Source: an uncultured Alphaproteobacteria bacterium (GTDB taxonomy: Bacteria; Pseudomonadota; Alphaproteobacteria; Puniceispirillales; UBA1172). From it: DNA of 64,000 nucleotides. Where the stretch lies: assembly GCA_958431225.1 (NCBI GenBank), contig OY288107.1:2073501-2137500 (forward strand), in the 5' to 3' direction. The translations under genes were made by a program, and so were the position numbers. The notes beneath the pieces were generated by a model that was given only the letters and a program-made list of their open reading frames with translations, had not been told where the DNA came from and ran no database searches. Of the stretch, positions 26,523 through 34,738 are shown in pieces; the first letter of the stretch is position 1, and each line of letters begins with the position of its first letter.

Positions 26523-28263
26523 AAAGAATCGCTATAATCAAAAGCAACACGAGCACCTGCACCAATGCCGCCGGGCCGGGAATGACGGGGCCGGCCACGG
26601 GATGGTCGGCAATCCACCTTGCCCCGGCGATGATGCGTGCCAGTGCTGTGTCTAGCCGTTGGTCGCTCGCCTTGCCTAGTGCTAAAATCTGTGCCATCTG
26701 TGGCTTGATATATTGGGGGGCTAGGCGGCGGTAGAACCAATCGCTATTCAGCAAAGTCTCGCGCAAATGGGGCGGGTAAAGCCCCAACCGCAACAACACA
26801 ACAAACGCCAATAGCGCAAAAGCCAACAACTGCAAATGCCCGGTGACATGGCTCAAATCATAGGGATTTTTCACCTTAGCATAGGGCAGAATCGCGTAAA
26901 AAATCTGCGGGAACACCCCCAAAATCACGCACAGCACCGCCGTTATCCCCATGGCAATGCCTACACCCACAGGCGTTTTGCCGAGATTGCGTTGATTCGG
27001 GCGGGCGAAGAAGGTGAAATAGGGAATCTTGATACTCCCATGAATCGCCGCCGACGCCAGCAATAGCATCAAATACGCGACCACAAATTCGCCGCCGCCA
27101 CTGCCCCCGCCATCACCAAGTGCCGTCATAATCTGCGTTTTGGCAACGAAACTGCCCAATAACGGTGTCGCCATCATCGCCAACACACCAATGACACAGC
27201 ACAGCATCGTCATAGGCAGCTGGCGATATAACCCGCCCAGTTCGGACAATTTTGCCGTGCCGGTATGATAGACGACATTACCCACCGCCATAAACAACAA
27301 CGCCTTATAGAGAATATGCACAAAAGCCAGTGCCACCGCACCATTTAACGCCAAAGGTGTGCCAACGCCAATCGCTACCACCATAAAGCCTAACTGATTA
27401 TTGAGGCTAAATGCCAACACCCGCCGCAAATCATTTTCAAGCAATATAAACACCAACGGCACCACCGCCATCACCCCGCCAATCCATATTAGAATTTCCG
27501 CCCCAGCAAAGCCCCGCGCTAGCGCATAGATGGCTAGTTTTGTGGTAAAAATGGATAGAATCACCGCCCCGCTTGGCGTGGCTTTGGGGTAAGCATCTTG
27601 GAGCCAGCCATTCAATAGTGGAAACGCCGCCTTGATGCCGAATGCCAGCAGAATAAACCACCCCGCCCCGCTATCCAACGTGATGGACGTGAAAACGATA
27701 TGCCCGTTTTCAACATAAAACAGCCCTGCCCCGCCCAACAACAACACGCCGCTTGCCACTTGCACGACCAGATAACGCATGGAGGCTTGGCGGGCGGCGT
27801 ATGTTCCCGCCGCCAACAGCACGAAAACCGATGTGATGGCGGTGATTTCCCACCAGATAAATAGACTCAGCAAATCCCCCGCATGCACCGCCGCAATCGC
27901 CGCCCCCGCATACGCCAGCCCTGCCGCCAGTTCAAGCCTAGACCGCACATGCCAGCTATAAATCACCGCCAATGCCGCCGCGATATGAAACACCAGTGAA
28001 AACGGAAGGCTCAACGCATCGGCATAATAGAGCGATAGTTCAAACCCTAACACCGACCACAATACATGTTCCCCCGCCGGCACTAGCAATGTCGTGGCGG
28101 ATAGCGCAATCATCAGCAACATCCAAATCGGACGCATCGCCAGTGACAGGAACGGCAACACCGCCGCCCCCAAAATCATCGCCAACCCCGGCGGCATCCC
28201 CCCCAATGGCAGTACCCCCAAAAAAAATCCCCACAGCATAAGCGCAAAATCAAGCATCATCAT
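26506..28263 (-). CDS. Mrp-type antiporter, NuoL/M/N-like subunit (third copy)
   Basis: This is a polytopic proton-conducting subunit related to MrpA/MrpD and NuoL/M/N, 585 residues from the chosen ATG. It has IYSWHVRSRLELAAGLAYAGA, LSLFIWWEITAITSVFVLLAAG, and the conserved IKAAFPLLNGWLQDAYPKATPSGAVILS segment with the antiporter-motif lysine and proline. The C-terminal 100 residues form an extra domain before a last helix (IPGPAALVQVLVLLLIIAILY). Several Mets lie near the start; the one chosen follows GAGGAG and overlaps the preceding gene by 14 nt. It is one of three antiporter-like subunits in the operon. Confidence 0.85.
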   Translation of the reverse strand: MMMLDFALMLWGFFLGVLPLGGMPPGLAMILGAAVLPFLSLAMRPIWMLLMIALSATTLLVPAGEHVLWSVLGFELSLYYADALSLPFSLVFHIAAALAVIYSWHVRSRLELAAGLAYAGAAIAAVHAGDLLSLFIWWEITAITSVFVLLAAGTYAARQASMRYLVVQVASGVLLLGGAGLFYVENGHIVFTSITLDSGAGWFILLAFGIKAAFPLLNGWLQDAYPKATPSGAVILSIFTTKLAIYALARGFAGAEILIWIGGVMAVVPLVFILLENDLRRVLAFSLNNQLGFMVVAIGVGTPLALNGAVALAFVHILYKALLFMAVGNVVYHTGTAKLSELGGLYRQLPMTMLCCVIGVLAMMATPLLGSFVAKTQIMTALGDGGGSGGGEFVVAYLMLLLASAAIHGSIKIPYFTFFARPNQRNLGKTPVGVGIAMGITAVLCVILGVFPQIFYAILPYAKVKNPYDLSHVTGHLQLLAFALLAFVVLLRLGLYPPHLRETLLNSDWFYRRLAPQYIKPQMAQILALGKASDQRLDTALARIIAGARWIADHPVAGPVIPGPAALVQVLVLLLIIAILYVNLL

Positions 28264-28537
28264 CGCGCTCCTCATCGCTGTAATAACGCGCCGAACGCGC
28301 CAAATACCGCCGACATCCCCACCCTAACGCCACCATCAACACGAAGCCGCCAAAGCCGAATGCCGCCGGAAAGAACGGCAAATCTTCAAAGGCGAATTCC
28401 CCATGCCGCACTGCCAGCACCTCAATCACCAGCAATACCACCAGCAACGCCGCCAAACAGACGAGAAAAAGCCGCCCATAACGCCGCAGGGCTAGCACTT
28501 CCATCTTATATTTTACTTCATCAGCATTCAATCTCAT
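28250..28537 (-). CDS. Two-helix membrane protein in Mrp operon
   Basis: This 95-residue protein has two predicted membrane segments (LFLVCLAALLVVLLVIEVLAV and AAFGFGGFVLMVALGWGC) and a charged tail (ARYYSDEERDDDA). No family is recognised with confidence. The chosen start overlaps the preceding stop by 4 nt (ATGA), and the end overlaps the next antiporter subunit, so it is translated as part of the complex operon. Small proteins of this size occur at the same place in related clusters and may be accessory subunits; that is inference from context. Confidence 0.7.
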   Translation of the reverse strand: MRLNADEVKYKMEVLALRRYGRLFLVCLAALLVVLLVIEVLAVRHGEFAFEDLPFFPAAFGFGGFVLMVALGWGCRRYLARSARYYSDEERDDDA

Positions 28538-29976
28538 CGCATCACCACCAATTCTACCAAATCCGCGAAAATCCACGGGGTAAAGAATAACCCCAAGGAC
28601 AGCAATGCCGTCACCACTAGCGGGGCCACTACCAACGGATATTGCGTTATTTCCTTGTCGTCTTTAGGCGCAAAGAAAAAGCCCCGCCATACAGGTTCAA
28701 GCAAATACCAAACATTCAAAAGCGACGATACCCCTAACACCACTAGCACGAGCATCATGCCGCGTTCTGCCCCGCCACTCATCAGCAGAAATTTGCTCCA
28801 CGAACCGCCCATAGGCGGCACCCCGATAATAGACAACGCCCCCAAGAAAAACGCCCCAAACACCAATGGCATGCGATACCCCAGCCCGTCTAGTTCCGAA
28901 ACTTTCTGCGCTTTGGCGGAAACATAAAGCGCGCCGGCACAGAAAAACAGCGTGATTTTCGCGGTGGCGTGCATGACGATATGCAGTGCCGCACCCTTAA
29001 CCGCCAGCTCGCTCGCCAGCGCCGCGCCTAGCACGATGTAGGATAATTGCGACACCGTGGAATAGGCTAGTCTCGCCTTCAAGTCATCCTGTTGGATGGC
29101 GATAATGCTCGCGGCTAGGATGGTGAAACAGGCTAGCCAAATCAGCCAATCCGCCGCCCCTGCCAGAAAATCATAGCCGAAAATATACACCACTACCATC
29201 AACATGGTAAAAACCCCTGCCTTCACCACCGCCACCGCATGCAGCAATGCCGAAACCGGCGTCGGCGCCACCATCGCCGCCGGTAGCCAGCGATGCAGGG
29301 GCATCAGTGCCGCTTTGCCAATACCGAAAGCGAACAGCGCCAATAGCCATGGGGTTAGTGCCGGGTCAATGCGCCCGGCTAGAATCCCGCCCGGCGTGAA
29401 ATCCAGCGTCCCTGCCACCAGCCACACCCACACCACCGCCGGCAATAGCAACAGCAACGATGTGCCAACCAATAGCCCTAGATAGAGTCTGCCCGCGCGC
29501 ATGGCTTCGCGCGATTGTTTGTGGATTACCAGCGGATAGGTGGAAAAGGTCAAAATCTCATAAAAAATAAACAGCACGAGGAGATTCCCCGACCATGCTA
29601 TGCCTAGTGCGGCGTGGATGGCTAGGGCGTAAAATGCGGCGAAGCGTGTTTGGTGTGATTCGTTGGCGGCGCGCATATAGCCGGCGGAATAGACCGCCGC
29701 TACCACCCACAACCCCGACGCCACTAGCCCGAAAATCGCCCCCAAAGGCGTGATGGCAAAGCGCAAATCTAACCCGCCGGCGATGGATAGCACCAACCAT
29801 TCGGGGGTCGCGCCATCAATGACAGCGCATGCTATATGCAGTGCCGCACCGAAACTCACCAGCCCCCCAAGCACCCCTAGCGCATCGCGCAAAATCGGAT
29901 ATGCGCGCAAACATGGCGTCAATAGTGCCACCGCTAACGGCGTCCCCAATCCCAATATAATCGCTAATGTCATCAC
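28534..29976 (-). CDS. Mrp-type antiporter, NuoN/MrpD-like subunit (second copy)
   Basis: This 480-residue polytopic membrane protein belongs to the proton-antiporter M family. It shows YSAGYMRAANESHQTRFAAFYALAIHAALG, NLLVLFIFYEILTFSTYPLVIH, KAALMPLHRWLPAAMVAPTPVSALLHAVAVVKAG (the canonical antiporter helix with Lys and Pro) and KARLAYSTVSQLSYIVLG. It overlaps both neighbours by 4 nt. It is likely one of the ion-translocating subunits of the Mrp complex, parallel to MrpA or MrpD. Confidence 0.88.
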   Translation of the reverse strand: MMTLAIILGLGTPLAVALLTPCLRAYPILRDALGVLGGLVSFGAALHIACAVIDGATPEWLVLSIAGGLDLRFAITPLGAIFGLVASGLWVVAAVYSAGYMRAANESHQTRFAAFYALAIHAALGIAWSGNLLVLFIFYEILTFSTYPLVIHKQSREAMRAGRLYLGLLVGTSLLLLLPAVVWVWLVAGTLDFTPGGILAGRIDPALTPWLLALFAFGIGKAALMPLHRWLPAAMVAPTPVSALLHAVAVVKAGVFTMLMVVVYIFGYDFLAGAADWLIWLACFTILAASIIAIQQDDLKARLAYSTVSQLSYIVLGAALASELAVKGAALHIVMHATAKITLFFCAGALYVSAKAQKVSELDGLGYRMPLVFGAFFLGALSIIGVPPMGGSWSKFLLMSGGAERGMMLVLVVLGVSSLLNVWYLLEPVWRGFFFAPKDDKEITQYPLVVAPLVVTALLSLGLFFTPWIFADLVELVVMR

Positions 29977-31502
29977 CCCGCCCCCATCAGTGCCGCCGCC
30001 GCCCTATACGACAAATCAACCACCAGCCCGGCATCAATGCCGAACCACAGATTCGCTAATGCTAATGCCCATAATGGCAGATAAATCAACGGTGATTCGG
30101 GCAAGCGCGCCCCTTTGTTTTTTTCGGGTGGCGCAAACCACATCACCTCAACTAACCGCCACAGGTAAATCACCGACAATGCGCTTGATAGCAATACTAA
30201 TGCCGCTATCTGCCAATATCCGGCGCTGATGACCGCACTGACCAGATAAAATTTAGAAATGAATCCCGCCGTTAGTGGCACACCGATGAGACTCAACCCG
30301 CAAATCAAAAACGCGCTTGCGGTGATTGGCATGCGCCAGCCTAGCCCTGCCAAGCGGTCAATTCGTGTCGGTGATGGGCGCGTCTGCCCCGCCATTGCCA
30401 GCACCAGCCCCCCTAGCCCGATAAACATCCCGCCTTTAATCATAGCGTGATTGACGATATGGATGAATCCCGCCTGCAACCCCGCCAGCGTCCCCACGCC
30501 AAACCCCAGCACAATATAGCCAATCTGCGCCACCGAAGACTGCGCCAGCATCACCTTAACATCGCGTTCATAAATCGCCAAAATCGTCCCCAACAACATC
30601 GCCATCAGTGCCAAAGGAATCAACGCCCATTGCAGAATCAACTGCGGCAACACATCAATGCCACCAAAAATCGTCATAAAGATGCGAATCAGCACATAAA
30701 GCGCGGCTTTGGTCGCTACCGACGCCAGCAACACCGTCACCGCCATGGGCGCATAACCATAGGATGGGGCGAGCCAAAAATGCATCGGGAACACCGCCGC
30801 CTTGACCATGACGCCAGTGACCATAAAGCCGAAGCCGATATAGACGGGCACTTGGCTCGCCACTTGCGGTAGGCGCACGCCTAAATCCAGCATATTGAGC
30901 GTTCCGGTCATGGCATAGCAAAACCCAGCGCCAATCACATAGAAAATCGCCCCAATCGCCCCTATCAACAAATAGTTAAACGCCGCCACCAAAGCCCGCT
31001 TATCGACACCACTCCCCATAGCAACCAGCGTCACCGAAGCCAGCGAGGAAATTTCAAAAAACACGAATAAATTAAAGGCATCCGCCGTCATCACCAGCCC
31101 CAACAACCCGGCAAACGCCAACAGCCACGCCCCATAGACGCGGTTATAGTTAGAGCCATCAACCTCGCGCAAAAACAACTGCTTGCTTGAAATGGTGGCG
31201 ATGAAACCCATCACGGCTATCACCAGCACCACTAAGGCGGCGGTGCTATCAACGGCGAATTCAATCCCCCAAGGCGGTGTCCAGCCGCCTAAATGGTATG
31301 AGACGCGATAATCTGTCGGCAGCCCCGCCATCACCTGCATCTGCAAACACGCCAGCAATGCCGAAATCGCGCTTGCCACCAAAGCCAGCATATAACCCAT
31401 GCGCGCCGGGCATAATGCCGCCACCACCGCCAGCAATAACGGCACGACAATAATTAGTGCCGGCGCGTGTTCTAATGCGTATTCTGATGCGAAACTGATC
31501 AC
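29973..31502 (-). CDS. mnhD: Na+/H+ antiporter subunit D (MnhD/MrpD)
   Basis: This 509-residue polytopic subunit is homologous to MrpD and NuoN. Typical segments are TADAFNLFVFFEISSLASVTLVAMG, VKAAVFPMHFWLAPSYGYAPMAVTVLLASVATKAALY and VKVMLAQSSVAQIGYIVLG, including the lysine and proline of the proton path. It directly follows mnhC with a 1-nt contact, the usual C-D order of Mrp operons. That position is why this copy, rather than the next two, is called MnhD. Confidence 0.92.
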   Translation of the reverse strand: MISFASEYALEHAPALIIVVPLLLAVVAALCPARMGYMLALVASAISALLACLQMQVMAGLPTDYRVSYHLGGWTPPWGIEFAVDSTAALVVLVIAVMGFIATISSKQLFLREVDGSNYNRVYGAWLLAFAGLLGLVMTADAFNLFVFFEISSLASVTLVAMGSGVDKRALVAAFNYLLIGAIGAIFYVIGAGFCYAMTGTLNMLDLGVRLPQVASQVPVYIGFGFMVTGVMVKAAVFPMHFWLAPSYGYAPMAVTVLLASVATKAALYVLIRIFMTIFGGIDVLPQLILQWALIPLALMAMLLGTILAIYERDVKVMLAQSSVAQIGYIVLGFGVGTLAGLQAGFIHIVNHAMIKGGMFIGLGGLVLAMAGQTRPSPTRIDRLAGLGWRMPITASAFLICGLSLIGVPLTAGFISKFYLVSAVISAGYWQIAALVLLSSALSVIYLWRLVEVMWFAPPEKNKGARLPESPLIYLPLWALALANLWFGIDAGLVVDLSYRAAAALMGAG

Positions 31503-31888
31503 TATAATAGACTCCGCCTACGGATATTGCGCTTTTCGCTTAGGATGGCGTCTTCTTCAATGCTGTCAAAACTCGCCTTGATGCGTAGAACTAGTGCCAA
31601 GCCTAGTGCCGTGGTGGCGACGCCGACAACAATCGCCGTCAGAATCAGCACATGCGGTAGCGGGTTGGAATAGAGAATCGGTGCGTCCGCCTTTGCCACA
31701 ATAATCGGTGCCGTGCCGCCGCTAATTTTGCCCAGCGAGATATAGAACAAAAACACCGACGTCTGAAACAGATTCAACCCCACCAATTTTTTGACCAGAT
31801 TCATGCTAGAAATGACGATGAACAGCCCAATCATCATCAAAAACACGACAATAAAATAATTCCAGTGCGTAATCAAAACATCCAACAT
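31502..31888 (-). CDS. mnhC: Na+/H+ antiporter subunit C (MnhC)
   Basis: This 128-residue three-helix subunit is homologous to NuoK and MrpC. It begins MLDVLITHWNYFIVVFLMMIG and has SSMNLVKKLVGLNLFQTSVFLFYISLGKI and PLPHVLILTAIVVGVATTALGLAL, all typical. The start ATG shares one base with the mnhB stop (TGATG); a longer upstream frame overlapping mnhB was rejected. The C-terminus is short and basic (LSEKRNIRRRSLL). Confidence 0.92.
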   Translation of the reverse strand: MLDVLITHWNYFIVVFLMMIGLFIVISSMNLVKKLVGLNLFQTSVFLFYISLGKISGGTAPIIVAKADAPILYSNPLPHVLILTAIVVGVATTALGLALVLRIKASFDSIEEDAILSEKRNIRRRSLL

Positions 31889-32313
31889 CACGGCGCCTCC
31901 TTGACGAAACCGGCGAATGCCATGAATAGCCCCAAAATCGTGCTTGCCACGGTGGTGCCGACGCCGAATTCTACCAATAAAATTCCCCAATGTTGTCCCT
32001 TTGCCGCATCCGCCAGCAGGACGCTGTAATTGAGGAACTCCCCGCCTAGCACCAGTCCCACCACGCCGACCCCGCCGAAAATCAACACGCCAACCCCCAT
32101 CAGCGCATGCACAACCGGGGGCGGTGCGACTTGTTTGAGGCTATACAGCCCGAAAATTAGCCCATAGAGAATCAGGGCGGCGGCGATAATGACCCCGGCT
32201 TGGAAACCGCCCCCGGGACCGAAATCCCCATGGAACTGCACATAAAAGCCGTAAAGCATGATCGGCGCGAACAGAATTTTTGAGGTCACGCGCAGAATCG
32301 GATTATGTTTCAT
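31888..32313 (-). CDS. mnhB: Na+/H+ antiporter subunit B (MnhB)
   Basis: This 141-residue membrane protein of the MnhB family opens with ILRVTSKILFAPIMLYGFYVQFHGDFGPGGGFQAGVI; the GPGGGFQAG loop is diagnostic. Four helices are predicted. It overlaps the upstream DUF4040-type gene by 4 nt and touches mnhC downstream. In the Mrp complex MrpB is a structural membrane subunit. Confidence 0.92.
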   Translation of the reverse strand: MKHNPILRVTSKILFAPIMLYGFYVQFHGDFGPGGGFQAGVIIAAALILYGLIFGLYSLKQVAPPPVVHALMGVGVLIFGGVGVVGLVLGGEFLNYSVLLADAAKGQHWGILLVEFGVGTTVASTILGLFMAFAGFVKEAP

Positions 32314-32864
32314 GACTCGTCCTCCTTATCCGTGCGCACGCGCCTCTTGCCCGTGAGAATCAGCAGAACCCCCAGCCCCCCAGTGAAAATCACCACCACC
32401 TCGCCCAACGTGTCAAAGCCACGATAACTCGCCAGCACCATAGTGACGGCATTGGGAATATGCCATTTATCATAACTTTCCGCCAGATAGCGCGGGGCTA
32501 CATATTGATGCGGGGCGGCGTTGGGGTCGCCTAGTGCCGGCAGATAACTCACCCCCCACATCAGCAACGCCCCCACGACCAAACAAATCAACAGCGGGAA
32601 AATGCGCGGGGTCTCACGGCGTTTTTCTTCGGCAGGGAGCCACGCCATCGCCGCCATAAATAGCACCGTGGTAAAGCCCGCCCCTACCGCTGCCTCAGTG
32701 AATGCCACATCCACCGCATCTAAATTGATAAACATAGCCGCCGAAATGAGCGAATATGCCCCGGACATGACAATCACGGCAAATAACCGCCGACTAGACA
32801 GAATCATCAAGGCAATCACCAACATAAAGCCAACCAGCGATATATTAATTATGAGCGATGCCAT
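32310..32864 (-). CDS. Mrp subunit corresponding to the MrpA C-terminal region (DUF4040/MbhE-like)
   Basis: This 184-residue protein has helices SLVGFMLVIALMILSSRRLFAVIVMSG and the segment AVDVAFTEAAVGAGFTTVLFMAAM, characteristic of the DUF4040 (MbhD) domain. It is followed by a second part with NAVTMVLASYRGFDTLGEVVVIFTGGLGVLLIL, characteristic of MbhE. In Bacillus these domains are the C-terminus of MrpA; here they form their own gene, as in the group of Mrp and Mbh operons with a split MrpA. It lies between mnhG and mnhB. Confidence 0.85.
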   Translation of the reverse strand: MASLIINISLVGFMLVIALMILSSRRLFAVIVMSGAYSLISAAMFINLDAVDVAFTEAAVGAGFTTVLFMAAMAWLPAEEKRRETPRIFPLLICLVVGALLMWGVSYLPALGDPNAAPHQYVAPRYLAESYDKWHIPNAVTMVLASYRGFDTLGEVVVIFTGGLGVLLILTGKRRVRTDKEDES

Positions 32865-33245
32865 TTATGCCTCCTTCTTCTTTTTGGGCTTCTTTTTTTT
32901 AGGTTTCTTTTTGGGGCGGGTTTCGTCTCTGCCTTTGGGGGTAATGTTTTGGTCGTAAGCAACGAGCGCGATCGCATGCCCCGAAATCGGGCTAGTAAAT
33001 ACCAGAAACACGCCAATAGCGATGAGTTTGAACGTCACCGCATTCCACCCGGAAAATAAACAAAGCCCCAAGAGAATCAACGCCGCACCGCCCGTATCTA
33101 TCATCCCCGAAGCATGGATGCGCGCATAGATATCGGGCAAGCGCAACAAACCAAACGCCCCCACCACCACCATAAAGGTGCCAGCGACAATCAAGCCATA
33201 AGCGAGGTATAGATTGGCGAGTTGTAGGGTGATTGGGTCCAGCAT
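32865..33245 (-). CDS. mnhG: Na+/H+ antiporter subunit G (MnhG)
   Basis: This 126-residue subunit of the MnhG/PhaG family has a three-helix core with GTFMVVVGAFGLLRLPDIYARIHASGMIDTGGAALILLG and LVFTSPISGHAIALVAYD. It ends in a strongly basic repeat tail (RPKKKPKKKKPKKKKEA) that is not usual for the family and would lie in the cytoplasm next to the membrane. The gene overlaps mnhF by one base and is adjacent to the next subunit gene. Confidence 0.92.
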   Translation of the reverse strand: MLDPITLQLANLYLAYGLIVAGTFMVVVGAFGLLRLPDIYARIHASGMIDTGGAALILLGLCLFSGWNAVTFKLIAIGVFLVFTSPISGHAIALVAYDQNITPKGRDETRPKKKPKKKKPKKKKEA

Positions 33246-33505
33246 TAGCTTAACTTTCCGGTGCGAAACAATTTCAACACGGCAAACGTGCCGATAAAAT
33301 TGAGGATCGCATAAAGAATCGCAATATCAATGAACTCCGGACGCGCCATAATAAACCCGTGCAGGGCTATGCCGATAATAATCATGGTGCCGATGCTATT
33401 GACCGCCAACACGCGGTCAAATGCGGTGGGACCAAGCACCACGCGCAACATCGCCATGACGACAGAAACACCGAGGGCGATAATACTGATGAGCAAAACC
33501 ATCAT
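33245..33505 (-). CDS. mnhF: Na+/H+ antiporter subunit F (MnhF)
   Basis: This 86-residue three-helix protein of the MnhF/PhaF family has LRVVLGPTAFDRVLAVNSIGTMIIIGIALHG and FIDIAILYAILNFIGTFAVLKL, both typical. It overlaps mnhE by 4 nt and mnhG by 1 nt. PhaF homologues have been linked to potassium or bile-salt efflux, but within this full operon it is a subunit of the Mrp complex. Confidence 0.92.
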   Translation of the reverse strand: MMVLLISIIALGVSVVMAMLRVVLGPTAFDRVLAVNSIGTMIIIGIALHGFIMARPEFIDIAILYAILNFIGTFAVLKLFRTGKLS

Positions 33506-33972
33506 CCGTCCCCTCCATCAACAAGCCGCACCCGCGTCAGCATCCCGCCCTTTTTAATATCATCCGCCATAGATTTAGACAGCGCATGAACGAGCAACGC
33601 GCCCTTTTCCGCCTCAACCGTCACCGTGCCCGGGGTCAGCGTGATGGAATTGGCGTAAAGCACCAGTGCCGCTTGGCTTAGATTTTCGGCATCCACACGG
33701 AAAAGCCGTGGGACATGCGCGCCTGTCAAAATGATGCGAATCATCTGAATATTGGCGAGCAGAATCTGCCCAATCAGCCAAAACCAATAAAACGGCAGAC
33801 GCAAAAGCAGGTGCAAGGGCAAGCCTTCAGCATCGGTAGAATCCAAACGCTGGCTCATCCAAACGCAAAACAAAGCCGAAACCACGCCCAAACCCACCAA
33901 AAGAGGCGTATAATGCCCCGACAAAATGAGCCAAATCGCCATCAAAACAATAAATAAAATCACCGCACGCAT
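33502..33972 (-). CDS. mnhE: Na+/H+ antiporter subunit E (MnhE), first gene of Mrp operon
   Basis: This 156-residue subunit of the MnhE family has two N-terminal helices (AVILFIVLMAIWLILSGHY and PLLVGLGVVSALFCVWMSQRL). It also has the conserved LLRLPFYWFWLIGQILLANIQMIRIIL segment and NSITLTPGTVTVEAEKGALLVHAL. The Met at 33972 is preferred because GGGG lies upstream and relatives begin there; another Met lies 7 codons upstream. It opens the minus-strand operon E-F-G-(DUF4040)-B-C-D and the further antiporter subunits. Confidence 0.88.
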   Translation of the reverse strand: MRAVILFIVLMAIWLILSGHYTPLLVGLGVVSALFCVWMSQRLDSTDAEGLPLHLLLRLPFYWFWLIGQILLANIQMIRIILTGAHVPRLFRVDAENLSQAALVLYANSITLTPGTVTVEAEKGALLVHALSKSMADDIKKGGMLTRVRLVDGGDG

Positions 33973-34118
33973 TATCGCATACCCCAAAAACAAAAACCAA
34001 TTTCAAGAAGCGATTAAAGCGAAACCCGCGCGCCATAGCAAGTTAAAATGTTTTCTGCAATCAATGTAATATGTTATGGAAAGAACGGACGCAGTAAAAT
34101 AGCAAAGGAGACGCCACC

Positions 34119-34259
34119 ATGAAACGCGCAACCAAACCCAAAAACCGCCCCGCTAACGTGCCGGAGGAAAACACCTACCCAAAACTACACTGGACAATAG
34201 TGGTCGCCCTCATCGGCGCGGCGGTCGCGCTGTATCTATTCGTGCAGGCGAATGGTTAG
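34119..34259 (+). CDS. Small single-span membrane protein (46 residues)
   Basis: This frame is too short for ordinary gene callers but is well supported by an AAAGGAG Shine-Dalgarno 8 nt before the ATG. The product starts with a basic, Pro-rich cytoplasmic stretch (MKRATKPKNRPANVPEE), followed by one membrane helix (WTIVVALIGAAVALYLFVQA). A possible promoter with TAATAT at 34067-34072 lies upstream. It ends 1 nt before the convergent 32-residue frame. No family is recognised; position next to the Mrp operon is suggestive only. Confidence 0.6.
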   Translation: MKRATKPKNRPANVPEENTYPKLHWTIVVALIGAAVALYLFVQANG

Positions 34260-34260
34260 C

Positions 34261-34359
34261 CTATTCCGGTTCAACCGAAACATAGCCGAATGCGGTTATT
34301 GCTATAACTAGGATTAGGGGGAAGCCTATTACTAGGATTATGCCGAGTGTTGCGTCCAT
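34261..34359 (-). CDS. Tiny single-span membrane protein (32 residues)
   Basis: This minus-strand frame starts MDATLGIILVIGFPLIL and is almost entirely one hydrophobic helix, ending GYVSVEPE. An AAGGAAT Shine-Dalgarno lies 6 nt before the ATG. Such hydrophobic micro-proteins often act as small accessory subunits of membrane complexes, but no family is recognised here. It converges on the 46-residue frame with a 1-nt gap. Confidence 0.5.
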   Translation of the reverse strand: MDATLGIILVIGFPLILVIAITAFGYVSVEPE

Positions 34360-34395
34360 TTTTTTGATTCCTTGCCTGAATAGTGGGGGTTTAAG

Positions 34396-34472
<77 letters not shown>

Positions 34473-34566
34473 TTGCATCGGGTTTGATTCTTATAGCCAA
34501 CGCATTCTGTTTGGGCAAGCGTATTCTGCCCCCTGTTATGCCGAATCACTATGTAAATCGCTTCAA

Positions 34567-34642
34567 TGGTGGGCGGTGAGGGGTTCGAACCCCCGACCTA
34601 CTGGGTGTAAACCAGTCGCTCTCCCAGCTGAGCTAACCGCCC
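34567..34642 (-). tRNA. tRNA-Val (TAC)
   Basis: The acceptor GGGCGGT pairs with ACCGCCC. The anticodon arm ACTGGTTTACACCCAGT carries TAC, and the T-arm GGGTTCGAACCC is intact. Discriminator A and CCA are encoded. It lies 94 nt upstream of tRNA-Asp on the same strand. Confidence 0.95.
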
Positions 34643-34682
34643 TCACCTTAAAGGTGTCTTCCTTCAAAAAGGCGCAGAAATA

Positions 34683-34722
34683 CATGAGACCAGTCCTATA
34701 AACCTGATAGGCTGGTCTCATG
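34683..34722 (-). terminator. Strong hairpin downstream of the HU gene
   Basis: An inverted repeat begins 16 nt past the hup stop. An outer stem of 11 bp (CATGAGACCAG with its complement) and an inner stem of 5 bp (CCTAT/ATAGG) are separated by one bulged T and closed by a 7-nt loop. There is no clear U-run on either side, so it may work as a stable 3' end or processing barrier rather than a classic intrinsic terminator. Confidence 0.55.
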
Positions 34723-34738
34723 CAGAAAATCGAGTGAA

